From positions 839,501 to 903,500 of the forward strand of contig NZ_CP076723.1 in NCBI RefSeq assembly GCF_018986915.1: a DNA stretch of 64,000 bases. The letters run 5' to 3'. Position 1 is the stretch's first letter; each line of letters opens with the position of its first letter. Below are positions 1 to 9,335 of this stretch, piece after piece. This DNA comes from Geomonas oryzisoli (GTDB lineage: Bacteria; Desulfobacterota; Desulfuromonadia; Geobacterales; Geobacteraceae). The translations under genes and the position numbers were made by a program. The notes under the pieces were generated by a model. The model saw nothing but the letters and a program-made list of their open reading frames with translations. It did not search any database and was not told where the DNA came from.

Positions 1-537
1 GATGGACATCTCGTTGTCGTTTAAGACGACGATCAGGTTTTTCTTCAGGTGGCCGGCCTGGTTAAGCGCCTCCAGCGCCATCCCGCCGGTAAGCGAGCCG
101 TCGCCGATCACCGAGATGACCCGGGCGTCGTCCCCCTTGAGGGTGTGGGCTACCGCCAGGCCGAGGCCGGCGGAAATCGAGGTGGAGGAGTGCCCGGCGC
201 CGAAGGCGTCGTGGGGGGACTCGGAGCGCTTGGGAAAGCCGCTGATCCCCTTGTAGCAGCGCTGGGTGTGGAAGCTGTCGCGCCGCCCGGTGAGGATCTT
301 GTGGGTGTAGGCCTGGTGGCCGACGTCCCAGACGATGTTGTCCTTGGGGGAGTCGAAACAGTAATGGAGCGCGATGCTGAGCTCGACCACACCCAGGTTG
401 GAAGCCAGGTGTCCGCCGGTCTTTGCCACCGTATCCATGAGGAAGCCGCGCACCTCGTCAGCGAGCAGCACCAGCTCCTCGGCATCCAGCTTCTTCAGGT
501 CGTCGGGACCGTTTATCTTGCTTAGCAGTGTGTACAT
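1..537 (-). CDS. dxs: 1-deoxy-D-xylulose-5-phosphate synthase, N-terminal 179 residues (gene cut by window edge)
   Basis: First enzyme of the MEP isoprenoid pathway. It condenses pyruvate and glyceraldehyde 3-phosphate using thiamine diphosphate, in the cytoplasm. The reverse strand reads [17 protein letters not shown] from an ATG at 535-537. It continues through a [10 protein letters not shown] stretch and the thiamine-diphosphate motif [15 protein letters not shown], both typical of the DXS N-terminal domain. The frame is open to base 1, so the C-terminal two thirds lie outside the window. It sits just downstream of hpnA and shc on the same strand, which fits supply of isoprenoid precursor for hopanoids. 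Its upstream region is filled by a dispersed repeat. Confidence 0.95.
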   Translation of the reverse strand, partial: MYTLLSKINGPDDLKKLDAEELVLLADEVRGFLMDTVAKTGGHLASNLGVVELSIALHYCFDSPKDNIVWDVGHQAYTHKILTGRRDSFHTQRCYKGISGFPKRSESPHDAFGAGHSSTSISAGLGLAVAHTLKGDDARVISVIGDGSLTGGMALEALNQAGHLKKNLIVVLNDNEMSI

Positions 538-570
538 GGATCTCCTTGAGAACCCTACGATTAAAAACCA

Positions 571-744
571 AAACCATTGGCCACGGAGAACATCTAAACT
601 TCTGAGAAAACCTAAAGCTAAACCATTGGCCACGGAGATAATCTGAGAACTTCGGAGAAAACCAAATCTTTTGGGTTTAAAACCTTTAGAATCCGTTTTT
701 GCCTTTCTCAGATTTCCTCAGATTTTCTCCGTGGCTAACGGTTC
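571..744. repeat. Dispersed GCCACGGAGAAAATCTGAG repeat: two direct copies plus one inverted copy
   Basis: Two direct copies begin AACCATTGGCCACGGAGA (about 572-610 and 621-660). An inverted copy (about 701-744) ends CTCCGTGGCTAACGGTT. The inverted copy runs into the 3' end of hpnA and supplies its last codons and its TAG stop (735-737). Related copies lie at 6661, 47242 and 56168. Confidence 0.85.
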
Positions 745-1727
745 TGAATGTAGCCGTTGTCTTGGAACCATTTCACCGCACGCTCCAGTGCGTCTTCCAC
801 GGGAGTCTGCGGCAGACCCAGCTCGGCCTGCGCCTTGCCGGAGTCGAAAAACATGAACTTCCTGGCCATCTGCACCCCGGCCAGCGGGATGAGCGGCTCG
901 CGCCCGGTGACCACGGAGAGCGCATGGTTGGCGTAGGCCGCCATGAGGACCGGGTAGTAGGGGAGTTTCACCCGCGGCGCCTTGAGCCCGGTGAGCGCGG
1001 AGAGCATCTCGAAGATCTGCGCCATGGTGAGGTTGCGGTTCCCCAGGATGTACTTCTCTCCGATCCGCCCCTTCCCGGCCGCCAAGAGGTGCCCCCGCGC
1101 GCAGGCCTCGACGTCGATAAGGTTCAGGCCGGTATCGAGGTAGGCCGGCATCTTGCCGTTCAAAAAGTCGACGATGATCTTCCCGGTCGGGGTCGGCTTC
1201 ACGTCCATCGGCCCGACCGGTGTGGACGGGTTCACGATCACCAGCGGCAGCCCCTTGTCCAGGTACGATTCGGCGGCGCGCTCGGCCAAAAACTTGCTCT
1301 TCTTGTAATCCCCGACCATGTCGACGAAGTCGACCGGCGTGTCCTCGGTGCCGGGGGTGCCGTCGCCGGGGTTGCCCAGGGTCCCCACGCTGCTGGTGTA
1401 GACCACCTTGGCGACGCCGGCGGCCAGCGCCGCCGAGAGTATGTTACGGGTGCCGAGCACGTTGGCGTCGTACATCGCCTGGGGCGTCCGGGTCCAGAGC
1501 CGGTAGTCCGCCGCGGCGTGGAACAGTGCGTCACACCCCGACAGCGCCCGGACCAGCGGCTGGCGTTCGGAGAGATCCCCCTCGTGCAACTCCAGGTCGA
1601 GTCCCGCCAGGTTGCGCCGGTCCGAGCCGGGACGCACCAGCACGCGCACCTGCCACCCGTCCTTCAAAAGCTCGCGCACGATGCTCGCGCCGATGAAACC
1701 GGTCGCCCCGGTGACGAAGGCCTTCAT
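735..1727 (-). CDS. hpnA: Hopanoid-associated NAD-dependent sugar epimerase/dehydratase HpnA
   Basis: Extended short-chain dehydrogenase of 330 residues with the N-terminal Rossmann motif GATGFIG (residues 7-13) and the catalytic YxxxK (Tyr141, Lys145). The sequence resembles the hopanoid-associated sugar epimerase family. The exact substrate of HpnA is not settled; a role in hopanoid side-chain modification is inferred from context. It lies nine bases downstream of the squalene-hopene cyclase gene on the same strand and is almost certainly co-transcribed with it. The last codons and the stop lie inside a dispersed repeat, so the C-terminus may have been set by that insertion. Confidence 0.9.
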   Translation of the reverse strand: MKAFVTGATGFIGASIVRELLKDGWQVRVLVRPGSDRRNLAGLDLELHEGDLSERQPLVRALSGCDALFHAAADYRLWTRTPQAMYDANVLGTRNILSAALAAGVAKVVYTSSVGTLGNPGDGTPGTEDTPVDFVDMVGDYKKSKFLAERAAESYLDKGLPLVIVNPSTPVGPMDVKPTPTGKIIVDFLNGKMPAYLDTGLNLIDVEACARGHLLAAGKGRIGEKYILGNRNLTMAQIFEMLSALTGLKAPRVKLPYYPVLMAAYANHALSVVTGREPLIPLAGVQMARKFMFFDSGKAQAELGLPQTPVEDALERAVKWFQDNGYIQNR

Positions 1728-1736
1728 AGCCGCCCG

Positions 1737-3782
1737 TTACTCCAGGCCGCCGGTGAGGGTGCGATAGGTACCCAGCGCCATGAGCGGGAAACAGTTGCGG
1801 TAGATGTGGTACTTGATCATGAAGTACTTGGGGAAGCCGGTCCCCGTGTACTGGGTCTCGTCCCAGGTCCCGTCCTGTCTCTGGGTGGAGATCAGGTACT
1901 GGATGCCGCGCACCACCGTGGAGGAATCCGCCTCGCCGGCCGCCATGAGGCCCAACAGCGCCCAGCCGGTTTGCGACGCGGTGCTCTCCCCCATGCCGGC
2001 CAGGGTGGCGTCGTGGTAGGACTCGCAGGTCTCGCCCCAGCCGCCGTCGATGTTCTGGCGCGACTTGATCCAGTTGACCGCCTTCTTGATGTAGGGCTGC
2101 TGCATGTCCTCGCCGATGGCGGCAAGCCCGCAGAGCACGCTCCAGGTGCCGTAGAGGTAGTTCACCCCCCAGCGTCCCCACCACGGCCCTTCCGGCTCCT
2201 GGTTCTTCTTCAGGAACTCCAGGGCGCGCTGCGCCGCCGGGTAGGTCTTGGCGTAGCCGAAGGTCCCCATGAGCTCCAGCATCCGGCCGGTGAGGTCGGC
2301 GGTGGGGGGGTCGATGAGCGCCTCAAGGTCGGCGAACGGGATCTTGTTCAGGATGTGCTTGGTGTTGTCCTTGTCGAAGGCGCCCCAGCCGCCGTTTTTG
2401 CTCTGCATCCCCAGGCACCAGTTGATGCCCCTTTTCACCGCTTCGTTCATCGCCCTGCGGTCCTTCACCTCGATCCCTTTCAGGGCGATCATGACGAAGC
2501 CGGAGTCGTCGACGTCGGGGTACCAGTCGTTCAGGAACTCGAAAGCCCACCCTCCCGGCTCGAGCTCGGGCGACTTGATCTTCCAGTCCCCGGGCCTTCT
2601 CACCTCGCGCTCCAGGAGCCACTGGGCTCCCTTGACCAGGGAGGGATGGTCGGAGGGGACCCCGGCGTCGACCAGCGCCTTGAGGGCCAGTGCCGTGTCC
2701 CACACCGGCGAGACGCAGGACTGCAGCACGAGCTGCTCGTCGGTCTCGATGCAGAAGTGTTCCAGCGCCTTCAGGCCCTGGGCCACCGCCGGGTGCTCGT
2801 TGTCGTAGCCCAAAACGCTCAGCGCCAGGACCGCGTTCAGCATGGCGGGCTGGATGCCGCCCCAGTCACCGGACTCCTCCTCGTGCTCCAGCACCCACTC
2901 CTCCGCCTTGGCCATGGCCCGCTTCCGGAAGGGGCGGATCGGGCTTCTCTCGTAGACCTTGAGCATGTGGTCCAGGCCGATGAAGAAGTTCTTCCAGGTG
3001 AAGATCCCTTCTTCCTTGGTGAAGGTGTAGTCGATGGCGCGCGGCGGCCGCACGAAAAGTTCCTGCACCCTCTGCGCGGGGGGGAGTTTGTGCACCGGCC
3101 GCTTGTACATCACGATGGAGAGCGGGATGATGGTGGCCCTGGCCCAGCTGGAGAACTCGTAGATGTTGATGTAGGTCCAGTTCGGAAGCAGGTTGAGCTC
3201 CACCGGCATGCTGGGCACGCCGAGCCAGTCGAACTCCCCGAAGAGCGCCAGGAAGATCTTCGTGAAGACCCGCGACTTGATCACGCCCCCCTTGGAGAGG
3301 ATGAAGGCCCGCGCTTTCTCGAGCGCCGGGTGCTCGGCGGGATAGCCGGCGAGCTTCAAGGCGAAGTAGGCTTCGATGGTGGTGGAAAGGTCGCCCGGGC
3401 CGCCGTAATAGATGGTCCAGAATCCTTCCTCGGTCTGCTTGGAGAGGAGGTAGTTGCTCATCTTGCGCTGGCGCTCGTGATCGACCAGCCCAAGGAAGTG
3501 ATGCAGCATTATATATTCTGCGGTTATGGTGACATTGGATTCCAGCTCGGCCCACCAATAACCTTTGGGGAGCTGTTCGCGGAAGAAGAAATCGCGACTA
3601 CCTTCAATGGCGACATCGAGGGGGCTTTTTGCCTTGCCCGGCTTACTCTTCCAAAGAGCAGGGGGGAACTGGTGAACAGTTGCCCCTGCCTTGTGTTCGA
3701 CGTTCAGCTCCGGCTCACTAACCATGCCGTTGAATGAGGTGAGTGCATGTGATATGGGGTGTTTGAAGGGGGAAGTCACCAC
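1737..3782 (-). CDS. shc: Squalene-hopene cyclase
   Basis: Cyclises squalene to hopene, the committed step of hopanoid synthesis, as a monotopic membrane enzyme. The 681-residue length is normal. The catalytic acid motif DVDD is at residues 423-426. Several QW repeats are visible, including QSKNGGWGAF, QNIDGGWGET, QRQDGTWDE and QTEEGFW. The start is a GTG at 3780-3782 with AAAGGAG a few bases upstream; the nearby ATG is out of frame. It is followed by hpnA with a nine-base gap and is divergent from hpnN across a 229-base promoter region. Confidence 0.97.
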   Translation of the reverse strand: MVTSPFKHPISHALTSFNGMVSEPELNVEHKAGATVHQFPPALWKSKPGKAKSPLDVAIEGSRDFFFREQLPKGYWWAELESNVTITAEYIMLHHFLGLVDHERQRKMSNYLLSKQTEEGFWTIYYGGPGDLSTTIEAYFALKLAGYPAEHPALEKARAFILSKGGVIKSRVFTKIFLALFGEFDWLGVPSMPVELNLLPNWTYINIYEFSSWARATIIPLSIVMYKRPVHKLPPAQRVQELFVRPPRAIDYTFTKEEGIFTWKNFFIGLDHMLKVYERSPIRPFRKRAMAKAEEWVLEHEEESGDWGGIQPAMLNAVLALSVLGYDNEHPAVAQGLKALEHFCIETDEQLVLQSCVSPVWDTALALKALVDAGVPSDHPSLVKGAQWLLEREVRRPGDWKIKSPELEPGGWAFEFLNDWYPDVDDSGFVMIALKGIEVKDRRAMNEAVKRGINWCLGMQSKNGGWGAFDKDNTKHILNKIPFADLEALIDPPTADLTGRMLELMGTFGYAKTYPAAQRALEFLKKNQEPEGPWWGRWGVNYLYGTWSVLCGLAAIGEDMQQPYIKKAVNWIKSRQNIDGGWGETCESYHDATLAGMGESTASQTGWALLGLMAAGEADSSTVVRGIQYLISTQRQDGTWDETQYTGTGFPKYFMIKYHIYRNCFPLMALGTYRTLTGGLE

Positions 3783-3817
3783 ATACTCCTTTCTGCCGGA
3801 TTGGGACGGATTAACTC

Positions 3818-3845
3818 AGTGTAGCTGCTTTGTACATAGTTACAA
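3818..3845 (-). promoter_or_regulatory. Candidate sigma-70 promoter for shc-hpnA
   Basis: On the minus strand, TTGTAA (3840-3845) and TACACT (3818-3823) are separated by 16 bases, about 35 bases upstream of the shc GTG. Each hexamer matches consensus at 4 of 6 positions. Suggestive only. Confidence 0.35.
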
Positions 3846-4011
3846 GGCTGGAAATCTATCACGGATTTGACAAAAGGTACACTGTTTTTTCCAGATGTGT
3901 CTTTTTTTTCTTAATGAAAACAATGATTTGCTCTGGTGCTGTTGATTGTGCGCCCGGGGTGTGCTAGGTTGCTTGCGCTTAATTATTTGTCCGGAAAAGG
4001 CCAATGATCTT

Positions 4012-6663
4012 ATGAATGAAGCCCCCAAAACAAGCATGCTGTTCTCCCTGGCGGCGCGCCGCCCCTGGCTGGTGCTGACCCTGGCGCTGCTGCTGTCCGT
4101 GCTCTCCATCTGGCTCACCGCCCAGCGCATGGAGTTTCTCACCGGCCGCGACGATCTGATGCCGCAGAACACCTCCTTCAACCGCGACTACCGCGCCTTC
4201 CGAACCGAGTTCGGCAGCATGGAGGACATCGTGGTGGTGATCGAGGGGCAGGATGCCGAGAAGGTGGGGGCCTTCGGCAGTCGGCTGCACGACGCGCTGG
4301 CAAAGGACAAGGCCCACTTCTCGGACGTGTTCTATCCCTTCGCGCTCCCGTATTTCCGGGACAACGGCCTGCTGTTCATGCCCCTGGAGGACATAAAGGA
4401 GCTGCGCCGCAACCTGACCCTGGCGGCGCCGGCCCTGCGGGCGCTCTCCGCGTCGCCTTCGGTGCAGACGCTCTTCACCCACATGACAGGCAGCATCGAG
4501 CGCTACCTCGCCGGCGACGAAAAACAGCTGCCGGGCATCATGTTCATGCTGGACAAGCTGGGGGCCGGCTTCACCAGTTTCGGAACCGGGAAGGGGAGCG
4601 TTCCCTCCATGGAGAGCGTCTTCATGAACCCCGATTCCGCCTTCGCCCGCGCCGGGCGTCAGCAGATACTGACCGCGCTCCCGGTGCGGGATATGACAGG
4701 TTTCGTCCCGGCCAAGGCTGCGATAGCCGTGGTCCGTACCGAGGTGGCCCGCCTGAAGGCCCTTCCCGAGTTCAAGGGGGTGAGCGCTGGGCTGACCGGG
4801 ACCCCGGTCCTTGAGCACGAGGAGATGACCACCAGCGAGAAGGACATCACCCTGGCGACGGTGGTGTCCCTGGCGCTGACCGTGGTCCTGCTCCTGTTCG
4901 CCTTCCGCGGCGTCCTGAACGTGGCTGCGGCCATGGTGTCGCTGCTGGTGGCGATCTCGCTCTCCTTTGGTTTCGCGACCGTGGCGGTGGGTCATCTGAA
5001 CATACTTTCCATGGTGTTCGCCGTGATGCTGATCGGCATCGGCATCGAGTACGGCATCCAGGTGGTGCTGCGCTACCAGGAGGAGTTGAGGCTGGGGGCG
5101 GGTGAGATGGTCGCCCTGGAAACGGGGGTGACCAGGAACATCTGGGCCATCGTCATGGCCGCGGCCACCGTCGCCGCCGCCTTCCTCACCTTCGTCTTCA
5201 CCGACTTCCGCGGCATCGCCGAGCTTGGTGTCATCGCGGCCGGCGGGGTGGTCATCTGCGTGCTGGTCACCTTTACCGTGCTCCCCGCTTTGCTGGTGCT
5301 TCTTGCCCGGTACCGCCCGGTGCGCACGGGCGCGGCGACGGCAGGCCCCGCGGAGCATGGCGTGCTGTCCCGGCTCATCTTCGGTCGTCCCCGGCTGGTG
5401 ATCGGCGTCAGCCTGGTCCTGTGCGTCGCCTCGCTCTACCCCCTGTCCCGGGTCTCCTTCGACTACAACCTCATGAACCTGCAGGCCAAGGGGCTGGAGT
5501 CGGTCACCTACGCCTACAAGCTGATGAGAAGCAAGGAGAACAGCGGCTACTTCGCCGTGGTGATGGCCGACAACGCCGCGGAAGCGCAGGCGAAGACGGC
5601 AAAGCTTGAGCGTCTGCCCAGCGTGGACCACGTGGTGAGCCTGAACACGCTGGTGCCGGACCACCAGCAGGAAAAACTGGCGGAGCTGGCGGCGCTGCAG
5701 CGCGAGCTTGCCGACGTGAAGCCCGTCCCGTACGAGGAAAGCCTCTCGCTCATGGAGCTCCCCAAGGTGTTCGAGGCGTTCAGAAACGCGGCCGTCGCGC
5801 TCAAGGAGCGGCTGGATAAGGAGCGGCGCCCGGAGGCGAAACAGGCCGCGGCCTTCGTGGCGACCCTGGACAAGTTCTTCGCGGGGCTGGAGAAGGAGCG
5901 CGACAAGAACGCGGTGGGGATGCTCCAGGACTTCCAGGGAGGGATGTTCAAGGAGCTTCCCGGCAAGATCGAGCTCCTGAAGCAGAGCCTGGCGGCGAAG
6001 CCGGTCACCGAGGCGGACGTGCCCAAGGAACTCCGTTCGCGTTTCGTGGGCAAGACCGGGAAGCTGATGCTGCAGGTGGCGCCCAAGGGAGAGATCTTTA
6101 ACCGGGAGCCGCTCAAGGCCTTCGTGGACGAGGTGAGGAGCGTCGATCCGCATGCGACCGGGGAGCCGGTGATGGTGTACGAATCCATGACCATCATGCG
6201 CGACTCCTACCGTCTCGCCTTCATCTACGCCTTCGTCGCCATCGTCGGCATCCTGCTCATTGCCTTCCGGAGCGTGAAGTTCGCCCTGATCGGGCTGGTG
6301 CCGCTGCTGGTGGGGCTTTTGTTTATGGTGAGCGGCATGTGGCTCTTCGGCATCAGCTTCAACTCGGCCAACATCATCGTCATGCCGCTGGTCTTGGGGA
6401 TAGCGGTCGACTCGGGGATCTACATCATCAACCGGTACCGGCGCGAGGAGGGGAGCGCGGCGGGCGTGATCCTGAGCTCCACCGGTGTCGGGGTTCTGCT
6501 GAACACCCTGACCATCATGGCCAGCTTCGGCGCGCTCATGGTGGCGCGCCACCAGGGAGTCTTCAGCATCGGAGCCGTGATGTCCCTGGGGATGGTCGCC
6601 TGCCAGATCGCCTTCATGGTCACGCTGCCGGCGGTCTTGACGCTGGCGGCGAAAAAACCTTAA
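4012..6663 (+). CDS. hpnN: Hopanoid transporter HpnN, RND/MMPL superfamily
   Basis: Inner-membrane RND-family protein of 883 residues. In Rhodopseudomonas palustris HpnN is needed to move hopanoids to the outer membrane. The N-terminus has a membrane segment at about residues 18-37, then a periplasmic loop. A sterol-sensing-like membrane block follows (ALTVVLLLFAFRGVLNV, then GIGIEYGIQVVLRYQEE). A second periplasmic domain and a second membrane block follow (PLVLGIAVDSGIYIINRYRR). I chose the ATG at 4012 because the upstream in-frame start at 3946 adds 22 residues unlike the family and lacks a ribosome site. The TAA stop is flush with a dispersed repeat. It is divergent from shc. Confidence 0.93.
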   Translation: MNEAPKTSMLFSLAARRPWLVLTLALLLSVLSIWLTAQRMEFLTGRDDLMPQNTSFNRDYRAFRTEFGSMEDIVVVIEGQDAEKVGAFGSRLHDALAKDKAHFSDVFYPFALPYFRDNGLLFMPLEDIKELRRNLTLAAPALRALSASPSVQTLFTHMTGSIERYLAGDEKQLPGIMFMLDKLGAGFTSFGTGKGSVPSMESVFMNPDSAFARAGRQQILTALPVRDMTGFVPAKAAIAVVRTEVARLKALPEFKGVSAGLTGTPVLEHEEMTTSEKDITLATVVSLALTVVLLLFAFRGVLNVAAAMVSLLVAISLSFGFATVAVGHLNILSMVFAVMLIGIGIEYGIQVVLRYQEELRLGAGEMVALETGVTRNIWAIVMAAATVAAAFLTFVFTDFRGIAELGVIAAGGVVICVLVTFTVLPALLVLLARYRPVRTGAATAGPAEHGVLSRLIFGRPRLVIGVSLVLCVASLYPLSRVSFDYNLMNLQAKGLESVTYAYKLMRSKENSGYFAVVMADNAAEAQAKTAKLERLPSVDHVVSLNTLVPDHQQEKLAELAALQRELADVKPVPYEESLSLMELPKVFEAFRNAAVALKERLDKERRPEAKQAAAFVATLDKFFAGLEKERDKNAVGMLQDFQGGMFKELPGKIELLKQSLAAKPVTEADVPKELRSRFVGKTGKLMLQVAPKGEIFNREPLKAFVDEVRSVDPHATGEPVMVYESMTIMRDSYRLAFIYAFVAIVGILLIAFRSVKFALIGLVPLLVGLLFMVSGMWLFGISFNSANIIVMPLVLGIAVDSGIYIINRYRREEGSAAGVILSSTGVGVLLNTLTIMASFGALMVARHQGVFSIGAVMSLGMVACQIAFMVTLPAVLTLAAKKP

Positions 6664-6710
6664 ACCATTGGCCACGGAGAAAATCTGAGGACTTCTGAGA
6701 CAACCTGAAA
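6661..6710. repeat. Single copy of the GCCACGGAGAAAATCTGAG repeat at the hpnN stop codon
   Basis: Starts TAAACCATTGGCCACGG, so the hpnN stop codon is the first base triplet of the element. A degenerate arm GTAGGGGCGAAAAGCATTC and a GC-rich palindrome (about 6800-6842) fill most of the remaining gap to the next gene. Confidence 0.8.
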
Positions 6711-6860
6711 CCGTTTCTGCACCTGTAGGGGCGAAAAGCATTCACTCTGCACACTCTTCAGGAAATCAATCGTCCGACGAGGGCGGCCTTCGCGGCAAGG
6801 CCCTCACCCCTGTCCCTCTCCCGGAGGGCGAGGGGGAACTCGAGCGATTTTGGGGGGCAA

Positions 6861-7448
6861 TTGGTCAAGGCTGGTAACAAGGCTGAATCGTTGCGCGGCG
6901 CCGTGCCGCTGTCGCATTACTTCCTGAGGGAGCGGGTGCAGCCGGGGGACCTGGTGGTCGATGCCACCTGCGGGAACGGCTTCGACACGCTGCTGCTGGC
7001 CCAGCTCGTCGGGGAGACCGGCCGCGTCTGGGCCTTCGACGTACAGCCGCGCGCCATCGCCGCCACGCGCGAACTCCTGGAGCGGGAAGGATGCCGGGCA
7101 AGGGTGGAACTGGTCGAGACGGGACACGAACGGCTCGCCGAATCGGTGCCGCCCGGGGTGCGCGCGGTAGCGTTCAACTTGGGCTACCTTCCTGGCGGGG
7201 ACAGCACCCTGATCACCGATCCCGGCAATACAGTCCTCGCGCTTTCTCAGGCGGCGGAACTTCTGACACCCGGCGGCTTCATCACCATCGCCCTCTACAC
7301 CGGCCACGCCGGAGGCCCCGAGGAAGCGTCCGCGGTCGAAGGGTGGGCCGCCTTGCTGCACCCGGGTCGCTTCAACGTCTGGCGCCACCGGCAACTAAAC
7401 CGCCCCGACACGGCACCGTACCTGGTGCTGGTGGAAAGGATCCGCTGA
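6861..7448 (+). CDS. Class I SAM-dependent methyltransferase, YtqB/MnmM-like
   Basis: A 195-residue Rossmann methyltransferase. The SAM-binding loop reads VDATCGNGFDT (about residues 33-43), and a NLGYLPGGD motif appears at about 110-118. Both are typical of the YtqB (rRNA_methylase) family. Bacillus YtqB has been described as MnmM, which methylates the wobble uridine side chain of tRNA; I infer the same general activity here. The start is TTG at 6861 with GGGGGGC just upstream; no ATG fits. Its TGA overlaps the ATG of hpnI (TGATG), so the two are translationally coupled within the hopanoid locus, an odd place for a tRNA enzyme. Confidence 0.8.
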   Translation: MVKAGNKAESLRGAVPLSHYFLRERVQPGDLVVDATCGNGFDTLLLAQLVGETGRVWAFDVQPRAIAATRELLEREGCRARVELVETGHERLAESVPPGVRAVAFNLGYLPGGDSTLITDPGNTVLALSQAAELLTPGGFITIALYTGHAGGPEEASAVEGWAALLHPGRFNVWRHRQLNRPDTAPYLVLVERIR

Positions 7449-8611
7449 TGCTGCGCGAACTCCTCCCGTTTCTTGCCGTCGCACCTTCCCTCGCCTACGC
7501 CGCGATCACGCTCTACTGCGGGCGCAGCTTCTTCGCCGCCCCTGCGGCGCTTGCCGACCACGCGCCGCCGGTCTCGATCCTGAAACCGGTCCGCGGCGTG
7601 GACGGCGACAGCTTCGAAAACTTCGCCTCTTTCTGCCGACAGGACTATCCGAAGTACCAGATCGTCTTCGCGGTTGCCTCTGAGGACGATCCCGCGCTTC
7701 CCATCATCAGGCGGCTGATGCAGCGCTTTCCGGAAACCGATATCGAGCTGGTGGTCGATCCTGCCGTGCACGGCGCCAACTACAAGGTCTGCAACCTGAT
7801 GCACGCCTACGCCAAGGCGAAACACCCGCTGCTGGTGGTCTGCGACAGCGACATCCGGGTGGGCGAACAGTACCTGCGCCAGGTCTGCGCACCGTTCGCC
7901 GATCCCAAGGTGGGGCTGGTTACATCGCTGTACCGCAGTTCGCAGGTGCGGGGTACCGGCTGCGCCATCGAGGCGCTGGGCTTTTGCTGCGAGATGATAC
8001 CCAACGTGATGGCGGCACTGAAGCTTGAGGGGCTTTCCTTCGCCCTGGGGGCGTCGATGGCGGTGCGCCGGGAGGCGCTGGAGCGGATCGGCGGCTTCGA
8101 GGCGCTGGTCGACTACCTCGCCGACGACTACCAGTTGGGCAACATGATCCACAGGGCGGGGTACCGGTTGGAGCTCTCGCCGTACTTCGTGGAGAGCATG
8201 ATGCGGGGGGACGAGAAGCTGTCAGAGCTCCTGTCGCGGCAGCTGCGCTGGGGGCGCACCATGCGGGTCTCGCGCCCGGGAGGGTATCTCGCCTCCGGGA
8301 TCACGCTCCCTTTTCCGGGAGCGCTCCTTGCGCTGCTGGTTGCAGGGTTCGCCGCTTGGGGGTGGCTGGCTGCGGCGCTGCTCTACCTGGTGCGCTCGCT
8401 TGTCTGCACCACCTACAGCCAACTGCTGGTCAAGGATCGGCTGCTGCCGCGCTGGCTTTGGCTTCTGCCGCTGCGGGACGCGCTTTCCTTCGGCGTGTGG
8501 GGGCTGTCGCTCGTCGGCAACCGGGTGCGCTGGCGCGGCGATCTGTTTCTCTTGGAGAAGGGGGGGAAGATTGTGGAGATGGGAGACAAAGGGGGCGCCG
8601 GGGCGAGCTGA
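7448..8611 (+). CDS. hpnI: Hopanoid glycosyltransferase HpnI (GT21-like)
   Basis: Membrane-bound glycosyltransferase of 387 residues, related to ceramide glucosyltransferases. HpnI proteins attach N-acetylglucosamine to bacteriohopanetetrol before HpnK and HpnJ act. Visible features are an N-terminal membrane segment, the start of the GT-A fold (PPVSILKPVRGVD), SEDDPALP, the metal-site CDSDIRVG, LADDYQLG, the QLRWGRTMR signature, and two or three C-terminal membrane segments. It overlaps the upstream methyltransferase by one base. HpnJ and HpnK are not in this window. Confidence 0.88.
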   Translation: MLRELLPFLAVAPSLAYAAITLYCGRSFFAAPAALADHAPPVSILKPVRGVDGDSFENFASFCRQDYPKYQIVFAVASEDDPALPIIRRLMQRFPETDIELVVDPAVHGANYKVCNLMHAYAKAKHPLLVVCDSDIRVGEQYLRQVCAPFADPKVGLVTSLYRSSQVRGTGCAIEALGFCCEMIPNVMAALKLEGLSFALGASMAVRREALERIGGFEALVDYLADDYQLGNMIHRAGYRLELSPYFVESMMRGDEKLSELLSRQLRWGRTMRVSRPGGYLASGITLPFPGALLALLVAGFAAWGWLAAALLYLVRSLVCTTYSQLLVKDRLLPRWLWLLPLRDALSFGVWGLSLVGNRVRWRGDLFLLEKGGKIVEMGDKGGAGAS

Positions 8612-8945
8612 TCCCTATGTCCGGCATCAGTAGAAGCAGTTACGCAAAGTACGCTGAGAATCCGCGACGGACGCAAAGAAAGGCTTTTGATGGTAGACAG
8701 CAAAAGATTTCATTGCGGTCTTCGCGCCTACTTTGGGTTCTTTGCTAACGGCTTTTCAAAGCGGTTACGCAAAGTACGGACAGAAAGTAGGCGCGAAGGA
8801 CGCTATGGGGAGGCTGGGGCGAGGTGATCCTTTGGTTCGACTTTGGTGTAGGGGGGGGCTGTTGTTTCTGGTTTAACCCGAAAGTCTTCTCTGCGTTCTC
8901 TGCGGATACCCGGCGTTCTTTGCGAAACAGCTTTTGTCCTTCTGC
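8612..8945. repeat. Gene-free spacer filled with GCAAAG-type octamer repeats in both orientations
   Basis: No credible gene. Forward words (TTACGCAAAGTACGC, GGACGCAAAGAAAGGC) near 8640-8690 and 8764-8800 pair with inverted words (TTGCGGTCTTCGCG, TTCTTTGCTAACGG) near 8714-8760. A further inverted array (CTCTGCGTTCTCTGCGG) lies near 8885-8935. At least two such elements appear to be nested or adjacent. Confidence 0.7.
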
Positions 8946-9158
8946 TTATTTGCGGAAGAGCCAGAGGATGAAGGAGAGTACCAAAGAGATGATGATGCTG
9001 GTGGCGAGCGGGAAGTAGAAGGTGAAGTTTTCTTTCTTCACGTAGATGTCGCCGGGCAGCCGCCCGAGCCACGGGATACGCCCGGCTAGGGTGAAGAGGG
9101 CGCCGATGGCGGCGATGATGAGGCCCAGGATGATGAGCGATTTGCCGAAGGATGGCAT
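8946..9158 (-). CDS. DUF2905 family small membrane protein
   Basis: A 70-residue protein with two transmembrane helices (about residues 5-27 and 46-67) joined by a short conserved loop RIPWLGRLPGDIYVKKENF. The LGRLPGDI motif identifies the DUF2905 family. Members are found across bacteria and have no established function. The ATG at 9156-9158 has a purine-rich ribosome site. It stands alone, flanked by repeats, downstream of queH on the same strand. Confidence 0.85.
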   Translation of the reverse strand: MPSFGKSLIILGLIIAAIGALFTLAGRIPWLGRLPGDIYVKKENFTFYFPLATSIIISLVLSFILWLFRK

Positions 9159-9248
9159 GGCGGTAGTCCTGTATTTGGGAAGATATGGCCTTGGCGGGGG
9201 CGACGTCTGCTCATGGCGACGTCATCCAATCCCTGCGTGAAATCCTGC

Positions 9249-9275
9249 AGGGGCGAATAATCATTCGCCCTCGTG
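9249..9275. repeat. Palindromic GGGCGAAT-ATTCGCCC repeat
   Basis: A short palindrome, GGGGCGAATAATCATTCGCC. A close copy is at 24721-24747 and degenerate versions are near 6727 and 32352. It resembles common intergenic palindromes; no function can be read from it. Confidence 0.65.
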
Positions 9276-9335
9276 CCGCAGCGTCTATTTTGCCACAACG
9301 GCAATCGGGGCGCGAGCGGCTGAAAAAAGGAGACA

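Noticed and set aside
699..3737. 1012-residue open frame on the plus strand over shc
   Set aside because: It mirrors the high-GC codon pattern of shc and hpnA, which have clear motifs; the protein is a low-complexity mix of His, Gly, Arg and Val.
3979..6741. 920-residue open frame on the minus strand over hpnN
   Set aside because: Antisense shadow of a well-supported transporter gene; rich in His, Gln and Arg with no domain.
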